The notes under the pieces were generated by a model, which was not told the origin of the DNA, did not search any database, and was given only the letters and a program-made list of their open reading frames with translations. Shown one piece after another: positions 32,599-40,724 of a stretch of DNA of 64,000 nucleotides. The position numbers and the translations under genes were made by a program. Source of the DNA: Salinimicrobium sp049680855 (lineage in GTDB: Bacteria > Bacteroidota > Bacteroidia > Flavobacteriales > Flavobacteriaceae); contig NZ_JBMPGS010000001.1 in assembly GCF_049680855.1 (NCBI RefSeq), positions 1,116,001 to 1,180,000 of the forward strand. The letters run 5' to 3'. The stretch's first letter is position 1; each line of letters begins with the position of its first letter.

Positions 32599-34599
32599 AT
32601 GAAGATTTCAAAATGCTTTACCAGGTTTAGCTATGTAATAGCTGTCTTTCTAGGTGTGTTATTAACTTTTACAGCTTGTGAAGATTCTGATGAATTCGAG
32701 ACGAACAATGAAATAGCACTTGATATGAGCTTTGCACGGGTAACCGTGGGGAGTGAAATAGTACTTTCTCCGCTTTTCCAGTCTGTCTCTAAAGAGTACG
32801 AATGGGAAGTTTCAGATTCGACGGTGATTGAAATAAGTTCTGTGGGGCGGGATAATTCCGCTACCATCCTGGCAGTAGGCGAGGGAACGGCAACTGCGAC
32901 AATCAGGACGGTTGACGGTTCAGAAGAGGCCAGCACCACTATTGAAACTATCTGGATAAGGGAAACAGAGGTTAGCCTCCCCGCAAACATCACCGCTAAC
33001 ACAGAGTCTACTGTCCTTCTTACACCAGATTTTAATCTGGTAGATATTCCTACCAGAAGTTATACCTGGTCTGCAGATCCAGAAAACATTGTTTCCTTTG
33101 AAGTGGATCCCGAAACCTATGAAGTGGAAATTCAGGGATTGGTTGCGGGTACAACCGAGTTGACTATTTCTTCTGAAGACGGTGAAGTTTCAGGTTCGAC
33201 TACCGTGACGGTGGAAGAAGAAGTTGAGGAAGAGGATGATGGAATCTTGAAAGTTCTGGCAATTGGAAACAGCTTTTCTGAAGATGCAATAGAATATTAC
33301 TTACATGGGCTTGTAAATGCTGCCGGGGAAGAGATCGTGATTGGCAACCTTTATATTGGCGGCGCTGAACTTGCCTTGCACCTTGAGAATGCAACTAACA
33401 ATGCCAGTAGCTATAGTTATAGGAAAGTAAATGCACAGGGGGATAAAACCACTACTGCAAATGTTTCCATCGCTACAGCTTTAGCCGATGAAGATTGGGA
33501 TTACATCAGTTTTCAGCAGGTGAGCCAGGAATCGGGAAATTATGAAACTTTCACTGAGTCCTTACCCGGTCTCTATAATTATGTTGCAGAAAATGTAGAT
33601 AATCCTGATACGCAATATTTACTACATCAAACCTGGGCATATGCTCAAAACTCAACGCATTCCGGCTTTGTGAATTATGACAATGATCAAATGACCATGT
33701 ATGAAGCTATAGTAGATGCATATGAACAGGCAGAAGGTCTTATTCCTACATATAGGATCGTGCCTTCCGGGACAGCGATTCAAAATGCAAGAACCAGTTA
33801 TCTTGGGGATAATTTTAACAGAGATGGTTATCACCTGAATGAAATAGGAAGATATACCGCTGCCAGTGCCTGGTTTGAAATTTTGTTTGAGCAAAGCGTT
33901 GTGGGCAACAGTTATATGCCGGCAGGTTTTATTCCTGTAGATGTGGAAATTGCACAGCACGCTGCTCACGAGGCAGTAGAAAATCCGGGAATGGTTACAG
34001 AACTTATAGAATACCAGAATGCTGGTGGAACAGGAATTTTAACCGATGAGGTTTATATAGATTTTGCTACTTCTTCAAATTCTGAAGGCTGGAACGGCAT
34101 GACCAGTTTCCTGGAAGGAGCTACGATCCCAAATTTAAAATATGTGAACAATGATTTTACTGGCATTGAAATGATGATCACCAGTAGATTTAATGGTCAG
34201 AACACCAACGGCGAAACATCTACCAATACAAATTTTAATATGCCTGCAGAAGTTTCCGGAAATTCCTTTTTCGGTAATTTAACAGGAGAATGGGCCGGTA
34301 TGGTCATTGAAAAAGCTGTTATACAACTAAGTGGATTTGAGGGAGACAGCACCTACGAAATTTGCTTTTTTGGTTCCAGGACAGCTACCGACAATCGGGA
34401 AACCGAGTATACTGTAATTGGAGAAAATACCGGGTCTGCAGTGTTGAATACCGCAAGTAATTCGACTGAGATTGCCTGTGTTGAAGGGGTAAGAGCAGAT
34501 AGTAACGGAGAAATAACTATAGAGGTTTCCGCAGGTCCTAATAATGACAACAGCTACGGATTTTTCTACCTAAATGCTATGAGAATAACTCCGGAATAG
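32599..34599 (+). CDS. Surface lipoprotein with Ig-like domains and SGNH (DUF4886) hydrolase
   Basis: A 666-residue lipoprotein with lipobox FTACEDSDEFE, an acidic surface-export signal. Two BIG2-like domains (about residues 35-210) are followed by an acidic linker EEEVEEEDDG. A DUF4886/SGNH hydrolase domain occupies about 212-450: Ser225 in AIGNSFSEDA, and Asp409/His412 in DGYHLNEIGRY. A C-terminal beta-rich domain (about 475-666) has no family I recognise. SGNH enzymes in PULs are commonly acetyl or other carbohydrate esterases, so surface deacylation of the polymer before uptake is plausible. A palindrome-family copy lies 55 bp after the stop. Confidence 0.83.
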   Translation: MKISKCFTRFSYVIAVFLGVLLTFTACEDSDEFETNNEIALDMSFARVTVGSEIVLSPLFQSVSKEYEWEVSDSTVIEISSVGRDNSATILAVGEGTATATIRTVDGSEEASTTIETIWIRETEVSLPANITANTESTVLLTPDFNLVDIPTRSYTWSADPENIVSFEVDPETYEVEIQGLVAGTTELTISSEDGEVSGSTTVTVEEEVEEEDDGILKVLAIGNSFSEDAIEYYLHGLVNAAGEEIVIGNLYIGGAELALHLENATNNASSYSYRKVNAQGDKTTTANVSIATALADEDWDYISFQQVSQESGNYETFTESLPGLYNYVAENVDNPDTQYLLHQTWAYAQNSTHSGFVNYDNDQMTMYEAIVDAYEQAEGLIPTYRIVPSGTAIQNARTSYLGDNFNRDGYHLNEIGRYTAASAWFEILFEQSVVGNSYMPAGFIPVDVEIAQHAAHEAVENPGMVTELIEYQNAGGTGILTDEVYIDFATSSNSEGWNGMTSFLEGATIPNLKYVNNDFTGIEMMITSRFNGQNTNGETSTNTNFNMPAEVSGNSFFGNLTGEWAGMVIEKAVIQLSGFEGDSTYEICFFGSRTATDNRETEYTVIGENTGSAVLNTASNSTEIACVEGVRADSNGEITIEVSAGPNNDNSYGFFYLNAMRITPE

Positions 34600-34654
34600 A
34601 AATTGGGAAAAGGGGCGGCGAATGACTGTTATGAAAAAAAAGGAAAAATCACCG

Positions 34655-34669
34655 AAAAATGTCATTTTT
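34655..34669. repeat. Dispersed AAAATGNCATTTT palindrome, copy 4
   Basis: AAAAATGTCATTTTT, a perfect 15-bp palindrome around a central T, in the 266-bp gap between the SGNH gene and the GH172 gene. I see no other clear element in that gap, and no T-tract that would make this an intrinsic terminator. Confidence 0.75.
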
Positions 34670-34865
34670 AAGGAAATTGTTCCTTGAAGATTTGTGTAAC
34701 AGCAAGGTGGGGCTTTATGAGGTTCAACTGAAGGAAAAAAATCATAAAGGTCAACCTGCTGTTGTGCAATTAAAATGTGGATCTCAGAATTGCGACCAGT
34801 TGAAAAGCAGCAGAGAGAAGGACAAACCAATGTTCTGATATTAATAACCTTTTAATTTTTAGTGG

Positions 34866-36071
34866 ATGAAAAGAATAATATTTTCTTTGGTTCTATTTGT
34901 TGTTTCTGCACATGCGGCAGGACAAGAACTTTACGAACTTCCTCAGGAAGAAGCTACCACCCGCTGGGTGAGTTTTGAAAATACCAGTGCCAAAAAAGGG
35001 GCCGGTGGGATGGAGAATGATGGAGCAAAAGGGCATGCCTTTGAAAGATTAAAATCAGGAGAGAGTGTAGACCTGGTGAATTTTAATGGTAGCGGAGTTG
35101 TTAACAGGATATGGCTTACTATTAGTGACCGCAGTCCCGAAATGCTCAGGTCTTTGAAAATTGAAATGTTTTGGGACGGGGAGGAAACCCCAGCAGTTTC
35201 TGTACCACTGGGAGACTTTTTTGGAATAGGACTTGGCAGAAAAGCGGCTTTTGAAAGTGCCTTGTTTGCAGATCCCGAAGGTCGTTCGTTCAACTGCTTT
35301 ATTCCCATGCCTTTCAAGGAAAAAGCAGTGATTAGGGTCACCAATGAATCTAAAAAGGACCTGCACCAGATATTTTATGAAATAAATCTATTGGAAAAAT
35401 CTCATTTTCAAGAGGAAGTATTGTATTTCCACGCTTACTGGAATAGAGAATTGGAAACAGAACTTGGTGAAGACTTTGTCATTTTGCCTCAGGTGAAAGG
35501 AAAGGGCCGCTTTTTGGGAACAAACATTGGCATCTTTACAGATGAGTTATATCAAGATACCTGGTGGGGCGAAGGCGAAGTAAAAATTCATCTTGATGGT
35601 GATAGCGATTACCCGAGTCTCGTTGGCTCCGGAACCGAAGATTACGTGGGCACAGCATATGGACAGGGGGCTTTTAATCATCAATTCCAGGGTAGCCCTA
35701 TAGTGGATGCCGAAAAAGGGGTATATGCCTTTTACAGGTTTCACATTCCCGATCCCGTCTATTTCTACGAAGATATTAAAGTCAGCATTCAGCAAATGGG
35801 GGGTGCGCCCAGGGAGAAAGTACTGGAGCTGGTAAGTAATGGCGCCAGGCTCATTCCTGTTACTGTCGATCATTTTCCAAATTTCACCAATCTTTTAGAG
35901 CTGGATGAAATTCCGGCCCTGGAGGATGAGGATTTTCCGAAGGGATGGACCAATTTCTACCGGAGTGATGATGTATCGGCCACGGCTTACTTCTATTTGG
36001 ACCGGCCAGGAGGCACATTACCTGCTTTGCAGGAATTGGAGATAAGGACAGCTGATCTATCCCAAGAATAG
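34866..36071 (+). CDS. GH172 (DUF2961) glycoside hydrolase
   Basis: A 401-residue exported protein (signal peptide ending HAAGQ). DUF2961 markers are FENTSAKKGAGGMENDGAKGHAFE (first half read as NTSAKKGAGG), FNGSGVVNRIW, SVPLGDFFGIG, FNCFIPMPF, GSGTEDYVGTAYG and FYRFHIPDPVYF. DUF2961 proteins form GH172, whose known activities act on furanosides: alpha-D-fructofuranosidase/difructose dianhydride synthase and exo-D-arabinofuranosidase. This suggests furanose decorations on the target glycan. The acidic residues in GTEDYVG are likely catalytic by family analogy. It lies 69 bp before the first sulfatase, on the same strand. Confidence 0.88.
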   Translation: MKRIIFSLVLFVVSAHAAGQELYELPQEEATTRWVSFENTSAKKGAGGMENDGAKGHAFERLKSGESVDLVNFNGSGVVNRIWLTISDRSPEMLRSLKIEMFWDGEETPAVSVPLGDFFGIGLGRKAAFESALFADPEGRSFNCFIPMPFKEKAVIRVTNESKKDLHQIFYEINLLEKSHFQEEVLYFHAYWNRELETELGEDFVILPQVKGKGRFLGTNIGIFTDELYQDTWWGEGEVKIHLDGDSDYPSLVGSGTEDYVGTAYGQGAFNHQFQGSPIVDAEKGVYAFYRFHIPDPVYFYEDIKVSIQQMGGAPREKVLELVSNGARLIPVTVDHFPNFTNLLELDEIPALEDEDFPKGWTNFYRSDDVSATAYFYLDRPGGTLPALQELEIRTADLSQE

Positions 36072-36140
36072 GAAAGATGGAGTGGAATAACATTGAAAAT
36101 TTTTGACTCGTTCAGAGATTTTCAAAAAATATAAAAAGCC

Positions 36141-37724
36141 ATGGAAAAAGCGCCTTGTAAACTGCATTTTTGGATCTTCATTGCTTCTGTTGTGGGATTA
36201 TTTTCGCAGCAAGCTTTTGGACAAGAGAACAAGAGTGAGAAACCAAACGTTGTTTACATTAACGTAGATGATCTTGGTTATGGTGATCTTGGGGTTTACG
36301 GAGCTACAAAAGTGCAGACCCCGAATATTGATAAACTGGCCTCTCAGGGAATGCGATTTACCGATGCGCATACAGTTTCTGCAGTCTGTACTCCGTCGAG
36401 ATATGCCTTTATTACAGGGGAATATCCAGTGAGGGCCAATAACTTGTCCAGTGCAGTTTTTGACAGGGATTCTCTGGTTATAGATGAGGATAAGCTCACA
36501 GTGGCCGATATATTTAAGGAGCAGGGTTACGCCACCGGGATTATCGGAAAATGGCATTTAGGATTCGGAAACCAAAGACCGGTAAACTGGAACGGAGAGT
36601 TAAATCCCGGTCCGCTGGAATTGGGCTTTGACTATTATTTTGGGGTTCCGGTTGTAAATTCACATCCTCCGTTCGTTTACGTGCGCAATCATTATGTTGT
36701 TGGTCTAGAAGCAGATGACCCCTTTGTGTGGGGCGAAGAAGCCAATACACAACCATTTCCTGAAAAATGGAATCGTGGGAATCAGAAAATCGGAGGCGCA
36801 AAAAAAGCACATTCTTTTTATATTGACCGACTGGTGGGAACCACACTGAAAGATTCTGCAGTGGCCTTTATAAAAAGGCACAATGAACAACCTTTCTTTT
36901 TGTACTATGCTACCACCAACATTCATCATCCATTCACGCCTGCGAAACAATTTATGGGAAGCAGTGAAGCAGGACGCTATGGCGATTTCATTGCTGAGCT
37001 TGACTGGATCGTGGGAGAAATCGTTGAAGCTTTAGAAGAAGAAAATCTCACTAATAATACTTTGCTCATCCTCACCAGTGATAACGGCGGAATGCTGAAC
37101 ATGGGAGGTCAGGATGCCTACAAAATGGGGCATCGCCAGAATGCTGATCTCCTGGGATTCAAATTTGATGCCTGGGAAGGTGGGCACAGGGTACCCTTTA
37201 TTGTTCGGTGGCCGGGGAAAGTTGAAGAAAACAGCATTTCGTCGCAGCTCATTAGCAGTAATGTGGACATGGCAGCAACTTTTGCAGCAATTTTTGACAG
37301 GCCGCTTGAAAAAGGCGAAGCTGTAGATAGTTATAATATACTTCCCATATTTTTGGGAGAAACCGAAAAAGAAATTAGGGAAGAAATGCTTATTGCACCC
37401 AATGATCTTGAAAATATCGCGCTTCGGATGGGCGATTGGATTTACATTTCGGCGCAGGGAGGCGGTGGTTTTGCTGCGGAATACCGGGGAATGCATGATT
37501 TTGGAGGTCCTGCTGCCACTCCCTTTACCGGCCAGGAGAACAGTGATATTGAAAATGGGCAGATAAAAGAAAATGCGCCTCCGGCGCAATTGTACAATCT
37601 GAAAGAAGATCCTTCGCAAAAGGAAAATAAATATGAAAAATATCCTGAAAAAGTGAAGGAAATGAGCTCCAGGATAGAAGAAATAAGAGCGGCTTCTCAA
37701 ACCCGGCCTGGGCATAAAAAATAA
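36141..37724 (+). CDS. Exported Cys-type sulfatase (S1 family), first
   Basis: A 527-residue periplasmic sulfatase with a type I signal peptide (QQAFG). The formylglycine consensus is VCTPSRYAFITG with Cys83 as the residue to be oxidised. Metal- and sulfate-binding segments NVDDLGYGDLGVYG, IIGKWHLGFG, NIHHPFTPAKQ and LTSDNGG are present. The protein needs a formylglycine-generating enzyme, and one is encoded about 1.9 kb downstream on the other strand. The S1 subfamily was not assigned by eye, so sulfate position and sugar are unknown. The next sulfatase gene starts 28 bp later. Confidence 0.92.
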   Translation: MEKAPCKLHFWIFIASVVGLFSQQAFGQENKSEKPNVVYINVDDLGYGDLGVYGATKVQTPNIDKLASQGMRFTDAHTVSAVCTPSRYAFITGEYPVRANNLSSAVFDRDSLVIDEDKLTVADIFKEQGYATGIIGKWHLGFGNQRPVNWNGELNPGPLELGFDYYFGVPVVNSHPPFVYVRNHYVVGLEADDPFVWGEEANTQPFPEKWNRGNQKIGGAKKAHSFYIDRLVGTTLKDSAVAFIKRHNEQPFFLYYATTNIHHPFTPAKQFMGSSEAGRYGDFIAELDWIVGEIVEALEEENLTNNTLLILTSDNGGMLNMGGQDAYKMGHRQNADLLGFKFDAWEGGHRVPFIVRWPGKVEENSISSQLISSNVDMAATFAAIFDRPLEKGEAVDSYNILPIFLGETEKEIREEMLIAPNDLENIALRMGDWIYISAQGGGGFAAEYRGMHDFGGPAATPFTGQENSDIENGQIKENAPPAQLYNLKEDPSQKENKYEKYPEKVKEMSSRIEEIRAASQTRPGHKK

Positions 37725-37752
37725 ATTTAAAATATCAGTTAAAACAGATCTT

Positions 37753-39462
37753 ATGAACGATTTTTTGAAACTTTTGATTTTCAGTGCGTGTATTGCGCTG
37801 CTTGCTGCGTCATGTAAAAATGCCTATTCCGAAGAAAATGATGAAGACGCAACTGTCAAAAAGCCCAATATTGTTTTCATAATGACCGATGACCATGCGG
37901 CGCAGGCCATTAGTGCTTACGGGCATCCTGTAAGTAAGCTCGCTCCAACCCCAAATATTGACAGAATCGCTGAAAACGGCGCCAGGTTCAATACCAACTT
38001 TTGTACGAATTCCATTTGTGGCCCCAGCCGTGCTGTCATCCTTACAGGAAAACACAGCCATTTGAATGGTTTCAGGATGAACGGTGAAAAATTTGACGGT
38101 TCCCAGCCTACGCTTCCGAAGTATTTAAAAGAAGTAGGTTATAATACCGCGCTTTTCGGAAAATGGCATTTACACGGCACGCCCGAAGGTTTTGACCAGT
38201 GGAATATTTTGGTCGATCAGGGGAATTATTACAACCCCGATTTTATTAAAGATAATGACACCACCAGGATCGAAGGCTATGCAACAGATATTATTACCGA
38301 AATGGGAATAGACTGGCTCAAGGAAAATGCAGGGAAAGAGGAACCTTTTCTGCTCATGGTGCAGCATAAAGCTCCGCACCGTAACTGGATGCCGGCCCTT
38401 CGCCACATAAATAAGTATGATTCCATTACTTTTCCGCTGCCGGAAACTTACTTTGCAAGTCATGAAGGCTCCATTGCCTCGCAAGAGCAGCTGCAAACCA
38501 TTTATGAAGATATGTATGAAGGACATGATCTTAAGATGACGGTAGAAAAAGGCAGCGATTCCCTACGGCACAACCCATGGCCAAATGATTTTGTACGAAT
38601 GACTACAGAACAGCGGGAAGCATGGAACAATGCTTACCGTCCAAAAAATGATGCTTTTCATGAAGCAAATCTCACCGGGAAAGCCCTGGCCGAGTGGAAA
38701 GGTCAGCGGTATTTGAGGGATTACCTGGCAACGGTGGCTTCGGTGGATGAAGGCGTGGGCAAAATTTTAGATTACCTGGAGGAAAACGGGCTAATGGAAA
38801 ACACTATTATAGTTTACACGACAGACCAGGGTTTTTACCTTGGTGAAAAGGGCTTTTTTGACAAGCGTTTTATGTATGAAGAATCCCTTGCAATGCCATT
38901 GCTGGTGCAGTATCCAAAGGAGATTCCGGCAGGTTCAGAAGTGAGTGCGCTTACTCAAAATCTGGATTTTGCACCTACGTTTTTGGATTATGCTGAAGCT
39001 AATATTCCTGCTGAAATGCAGGGAAAATCTCTTCGGAATCTCCTGAAACAACAGGAAAACGGCACCAGTTTCAGAAATGCCATTTATTACCATTATTATG
39101 ATTTTCCCGCATTCCATATGGTAAAACGGCATTATGGCGTGCGTACAGAAAGGTATAAATTAATGCACTTTTACGATGATATTGATCAATGGGAGATGTA
39201 TAATCTTGAGGAAGATCCGCGGGAACTCAAAAATATTTATGACGACCCCAATTATGCTCAAATTCAGGAGAGATTACATGAAACCCTTGATTCTTTACAA
39301 ACCCAGTACAAAGTAACCGATGCTGAATTTGCACAAACCCCGCCCGCAAAAGTGGAGCAGGCCTACCGAAATTTCGCCCGACTAGCAAACGACGATGTGC
39401 AAAATTATGAAGGTTATGTAAGGCAATATGGCTCCGGCGAGGTACCGAAAAATGTGAAATAA
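37753..39462 (+). CDS. Cys-type sulfatase (S1 family), lipoprotein, second
   Basis: A 569-residue lipoprotein (lipobox LAASCKNAYSEE) with the modified-Cys motif ICGPSRAVILTG (Cys89). Supporting segments include IMTDDHAAQAISAYG, TGKHSHLNGFRMNG, ALFGKWHLHGTPEGFD and VYTTDQGFYLGEKGFFDKR. The CGPSR form, the HLNGF segment and YYNPDFI recall S1_11-type N-acetylglucosamine-6-sulfatase sequences, which would imply a 6-O-sulfated sugar; this is a low-confidence resemblance from memory. It is the last + strand gene of the locus. The 121 bp to the convergent FGE gene contain no clear terminator. Confidence 0.92.
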   Translation: MNDFLKLLIFSACIALLAASCKNAYSEENDEDATVKKPNIVFIMTDDHAAQAISAYGHPVSKLAPTPNIDRIAENGARFNTNFCTNSICGPSRAVILTGKHSHLNGFRMNGEKFDGSQPTLPKYLKEVGYNTALFGKWHLHGTPEGFDQWNILVDQGNYYNPDFIKDNDTTRIEGYATDIITEMGIDWLKENAGKEEPFLLMVQHKAPHRNWMPALRHINKYDSITFPLPETYFASHEGSIASQEQLQTIYEDMYEGHDLKMTVEKGSDSLRHNPWPNDFVRMTTEQREAWNNAYRPKNDAFHEANLTGKALAEWKGQRYLRDYLATVASVDEGVGKILDYLEENGLMENTIIVYTTDQGFYLGEKGFFDKRFMYEESLAMPLLVQYPKEIPAGSEVSALTQNLDFAPTFLDYAEANIPAEMQGKSLRNLLKQQENGTSFRNAIYYHYYDFPAFHMVKRHYGVRTERYKLMHFYDDIDQWEMYNLEEDPRELKNIYDDPNYAQIQERLHETLDSLQTQYKVTDAEFAQTPPAKVEQAYRNFARLANDDVQNYEGYVRQYGSGEVPKNVK

Positions 39463-39583
39463 AAGACGGCTGCGCTGCAAGAACAAAGAACCAGGAGACA
39501 TGACATTTTGTGCTAAAGAAATAGCTTCATGAATTTATCTTTTTCTTGTTTACTGCCCATTGACCACTGACACCCCTAAGAAA

Positions 39584-40654
39584 CTACTTCAGCATCTCCG
39601 GAGTGGCAACAGTTCTAAAACCTACATGCTCGTGTGAAGAATCTATAGGGTTCTGCATGCGGGCAGAAGGACGAAAACTCGCGCAGTAGGAGGCGTGACA
39701 TAAATAAGAACCTCCTTTGATGACCTTTTCCTGCACCTGTGGGTTGTGAGGATTAAATGCCTGCACGGCTCCCCGCGGATTAATCACCGTTCCCTCTTCC
39801 CGTGCGTCATAATAATAATTAATGTTGTACCAGTCCTGTGTATACTCCCAAACATTTCCGGCCATTTCATAAAGGCCATAATCGTTTGGCGGATAAGATT
39901 TTACGGGAGCTATCCTGCTAAATCCATCAACAGAATCATTTTCCACAGGGAATTTACCGGTCCAGGTGTTTGCCTGCTGCGTTAGTTTCTCTTCGTCATC
40001 TCCCCATGCAAAAATGGCATTTTTGGCACCTCCTCTCGCAGCATATTCCCATTCGGCTTCTGTGGGCAGGCGCCGGTTTGCCCAGTCTGCGTAGGCTTTG
40101 GCATCTTCGTAAGCAATATGTACCACCGGAAAATCTTCTTTTCCTTTAATGCTGCTTCCGGGGCCATAGGGCTGTCGCCAGTTTGCAGCGGCTTTCCACT
40201 CCCACCATTGAGAGTAATCATTTAAATTACTGACTTCAGTTTCGGGCTTTTTAAAAACCAGGGAACCCGGCTGCAACAGCGAATCGTGAGGTTTGGGAGT
40301 CCCAGGAGGTAACTGTTGTTTTACTTCTTCCCAATCAATTTTTCTTTCCGCAAGGGTAACATAACCTGTGGCATCAGCAAATTTTTGAAATTCGGCATTG
40401 GTGACTTCGGTTTTATCCATAAAAAAGCCATCTACAATGACTTTATGTGCCGGTTTTTCGTGCTGCATCGCCATGACATCTTTCTCTATCGCTCCCTGGC
40501 TGAATTCCCCGCCCGGGATCCATACCATTCCTTCGGGCGCTTGTAGATCTGCAGGTTTTTCTTTGATGGCATAAACTTCTTCAGAATCCTTTTTCTCCTG
40601 GCAGCCGGTTGAGATCAGTAAAACAGCGGTAGCAATACATTTTCCCCAACGCAT
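39584..40654 (-). CDS. Formylglycine-generating enzyme (SUMF1 family), lipoprotein
   Basis: Oxidises the sulfatase Cys to formylglycine in a copper- and oxygen-dependent reaction. The 356-residue protein has the FGE fold with MVWIPGGEFSQGA, FFMDKTEVTNAEFQKF, RRLPTEAEWEYAARGG, YEMAGNVWEYTQDW and VIKGGSYLCHASYCASFRP. The two copper-binding catalytic cysteines of genuine FGEs are present as Cys319 and Cys324 (CHASYC), which separates it from the gliding-motility paralogues GldJ and GldK. ATG at 40654 gives a proper lipobox (LLISTGCQEKK). Upstream in-frame ATGs at 40720 and 40798 would place an imperfect palindrome or the GH2 coding end inside the leader. It sits directly after the GH2 gene. Confidence 0.9.
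   Translation of the reverse strand: MRWGKCIATAVLLISTGCQEKKDSEEVYAIKEKPADLQAPEGMVWIPGGEFSQGAIEKDVMAMQHEKPAHKVIVDGFFMDKTEVTNAEFQKFADATGYVTLAERKIDWEEVKQQLPPGTPKPHDSLLQPGSLVFKKPETEVSNLNDYSQWWEWKAAANWRQPYGPGSSIKGKEDFPVVHIAYEDAKAYADWANRRLPTEAEWEYAARGGAKNAIFAWGDDEEKLTQQANTWTGKFPVENDSVDGFSRIAPVKSYPPNDYGLYEMAGNVWEYTQDWYNINYYYDAREEGTVINPRGAVQAFNPHNPQVQEKVIKGGSYLCHASYCASFRPSARMQNPIDSSHEHVGFRTVATPEMLK
40010..40024. repeat. Dispersed AAAATGNCATTTT palindrome, copy 5 (inside FGE gene)
   Basis: AAAAATGGCATTTTT, extended by one more C/G pair to 40009-40025. It lies in the coding sequence of the FGE gene and, on the minus strand, encodes KNAIFA. Presence inside a coding region argues that the motif is not simply an RNA terminator. 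Confidence 0.75.
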
Positions 40655-40658
40655 GGAG

Positions 40659-40693
40659 CTCCAAAAAAGGCATTTAAAATGCCCTTTTTTAGG
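40659..40693. repeat. Imperfect palindrome between GH2 and FGE genes
   Basis: CTCCAAAAAAGGCATTT faces AAAATGCCCTTTTTTAGG with one-base bulges, giving a long AT-rich hairpin just upstream of the FGE start at 40654. It resembles a degenerate member of the AAAATGNCATTTT family. The minus-strand transcript would carry it in the 70-base GH2-FGE gap, where it could slow or attenuate transcription. Confidence 0.55.
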
Positions 40694-40724
40694 GTGTATG
40701 TTAGAAGGTGATGCATTCATAGGG

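Noticed and set aside
36548..36559. AAAATGGCATTT, a match to the dispersed palindrome
   Set aside because: It encodes the conserved sulfatase GKWHL motif; the same match at 38160-38171 in the second sulfatase shows it is a coding coincidence.
37032..37715. 227-residue open frame antisense to the first sulfatase
   Set aside because: Shadow of a strongly coding gene; Phe/Arg-rich composition with no domain.
39584..40654. FGE-like gene as gliding protein GldJ or GldK
   Set aside because: It has the CHASYC catalytic pair that those non-catalytic paralogues lack, and it sits with sulfatases.
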